From Bacteroidales bacterium (GTDB lineage: Bacteria > Bacteroidota > Bacteroidia > Bacteroidales > Muribaculaceae), in assembly GCA_004554255.1 (NCBI GenBank), contig SFNC01000107.1:1-6410 (forward strand): 6,410 nt of DNA, in the 5' to 3' direction. Below, piece after piece: positions 6,296 to 6,410 of this stretch. The notes below the pieces were generated by a model. It had not been told where the DNA came from and did no database searches. It was given only the letters and a program-made list of their open reading frames with translations. Numbering within the stretch: position 1 is the first letter of the stretch; every line of letters starts with the position of its first letter. The translations under genes were made by a program, and so were the position numbers.

Positions 6296-6410
6296 ATGCT
6301 TTTGTTCATTCCCTGCGAGATGACCTACGGCGAGGATAATGTTATCGAAGTTAATATCACCAAAGACGGTCCTTTCCTCCATATGGTAGAATGTGGTAAC
6401 GGCACGGAGC
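6296..6410 (+). CDS. Possible 5' end of an unrecognised gene, cut by the window edge
   Basis: An open frame begins at ATG 6296 and runs off the window after 38 codons, starting MLLFIPCEMTYGEDN. An inner ATG at 6320 (MTYGEDN) is an alternative start. I do not recognise the protein and see no domain or convincing signal peptide. If real, the gene is divergent from guaB, with 136 bases between the starts. Against it: no + strand promoter is visible, and the - strand is also open from the edge down to a TAG at 6239-6241 (ending in FQYLKKI), which would instead be the 3' end of a gene upstream of guaB. Both frames share the same codon register, so purine-any-pyrimidine codon bias cannot separate them. 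Orientation is undecided. Confidence 0.25.
   Translation, partial: MLLFIPCEMTYGEDNVIEVNITKDGPFLHMVECGNGTE

Overview
The window looks like chromosomal DNA of a member of the Bacteroidetes, most likely the order Bacteroidales. Four signs support this. There is a clean Bacteroidetes -7 promoter element (TAnnTTTG) in front of guaB and a related one in the first intergenic region. Starts lack Shine-Dalgarno sequences and have A/T-rich leaders. The LpxH-type phosphatase has the Bacteroidetes-style GNHD motif. The IMP dehydrogenase has a Bacteroidetes-like flap region (AGVEESPGDTIIYNGRK). Coding regions are roughly balanced in G+C and intergenic regions are A/T-rich, which would suit a Muribaculaceae-like genome, but family-level placement is a guess.

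Layout from left to right: lpxH (+, 40-792), a lipid A biosynthesis phosphatase; a 390-bp A/T-rich gap (793-1182) with a promoter-like motif, a perfect DnaA-box 9-mer and a strong bidirectional terminator, which together could define a small RNA of about 80 nt; a family 2 glycosyltransferase (-, 1183-2187); a 180-bp divergent intergenic region with a perfect 14-bp palindrome next to the glycosyltransferase start; a radical SAM protein with a B12-binding-like N-terminal domain (+, 2368-3816), joined by a one-base TGATG overlap to a WbbL-like family 2 glycosyltransferase (+, 3816-4586); a short convergent gap with a very G+C-rich hairpin; guaB (-, 4678-6159) with its promoter; and an unresolved right edge where both strands are open.

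The two glycosyltransferases and the radical SAM protein form a small accessory locus of the kind that modifies surface glycans or lipids, set between two housekeeping genes (lpxH and guaB). The coupled radical SAM/glycosyltransferase pair probably acts on one pathway, but no substrate can be named from sequence. All internal genes appear intact. I see no tRNA, rRNA, CRISPR array, insertion sequence or phage gene. The least explained items are the possible small RNA between lpxH and the first glycosyltransferase and the function of the radical SAM enzyme. Nothing here clearly amounts to a new biological system.
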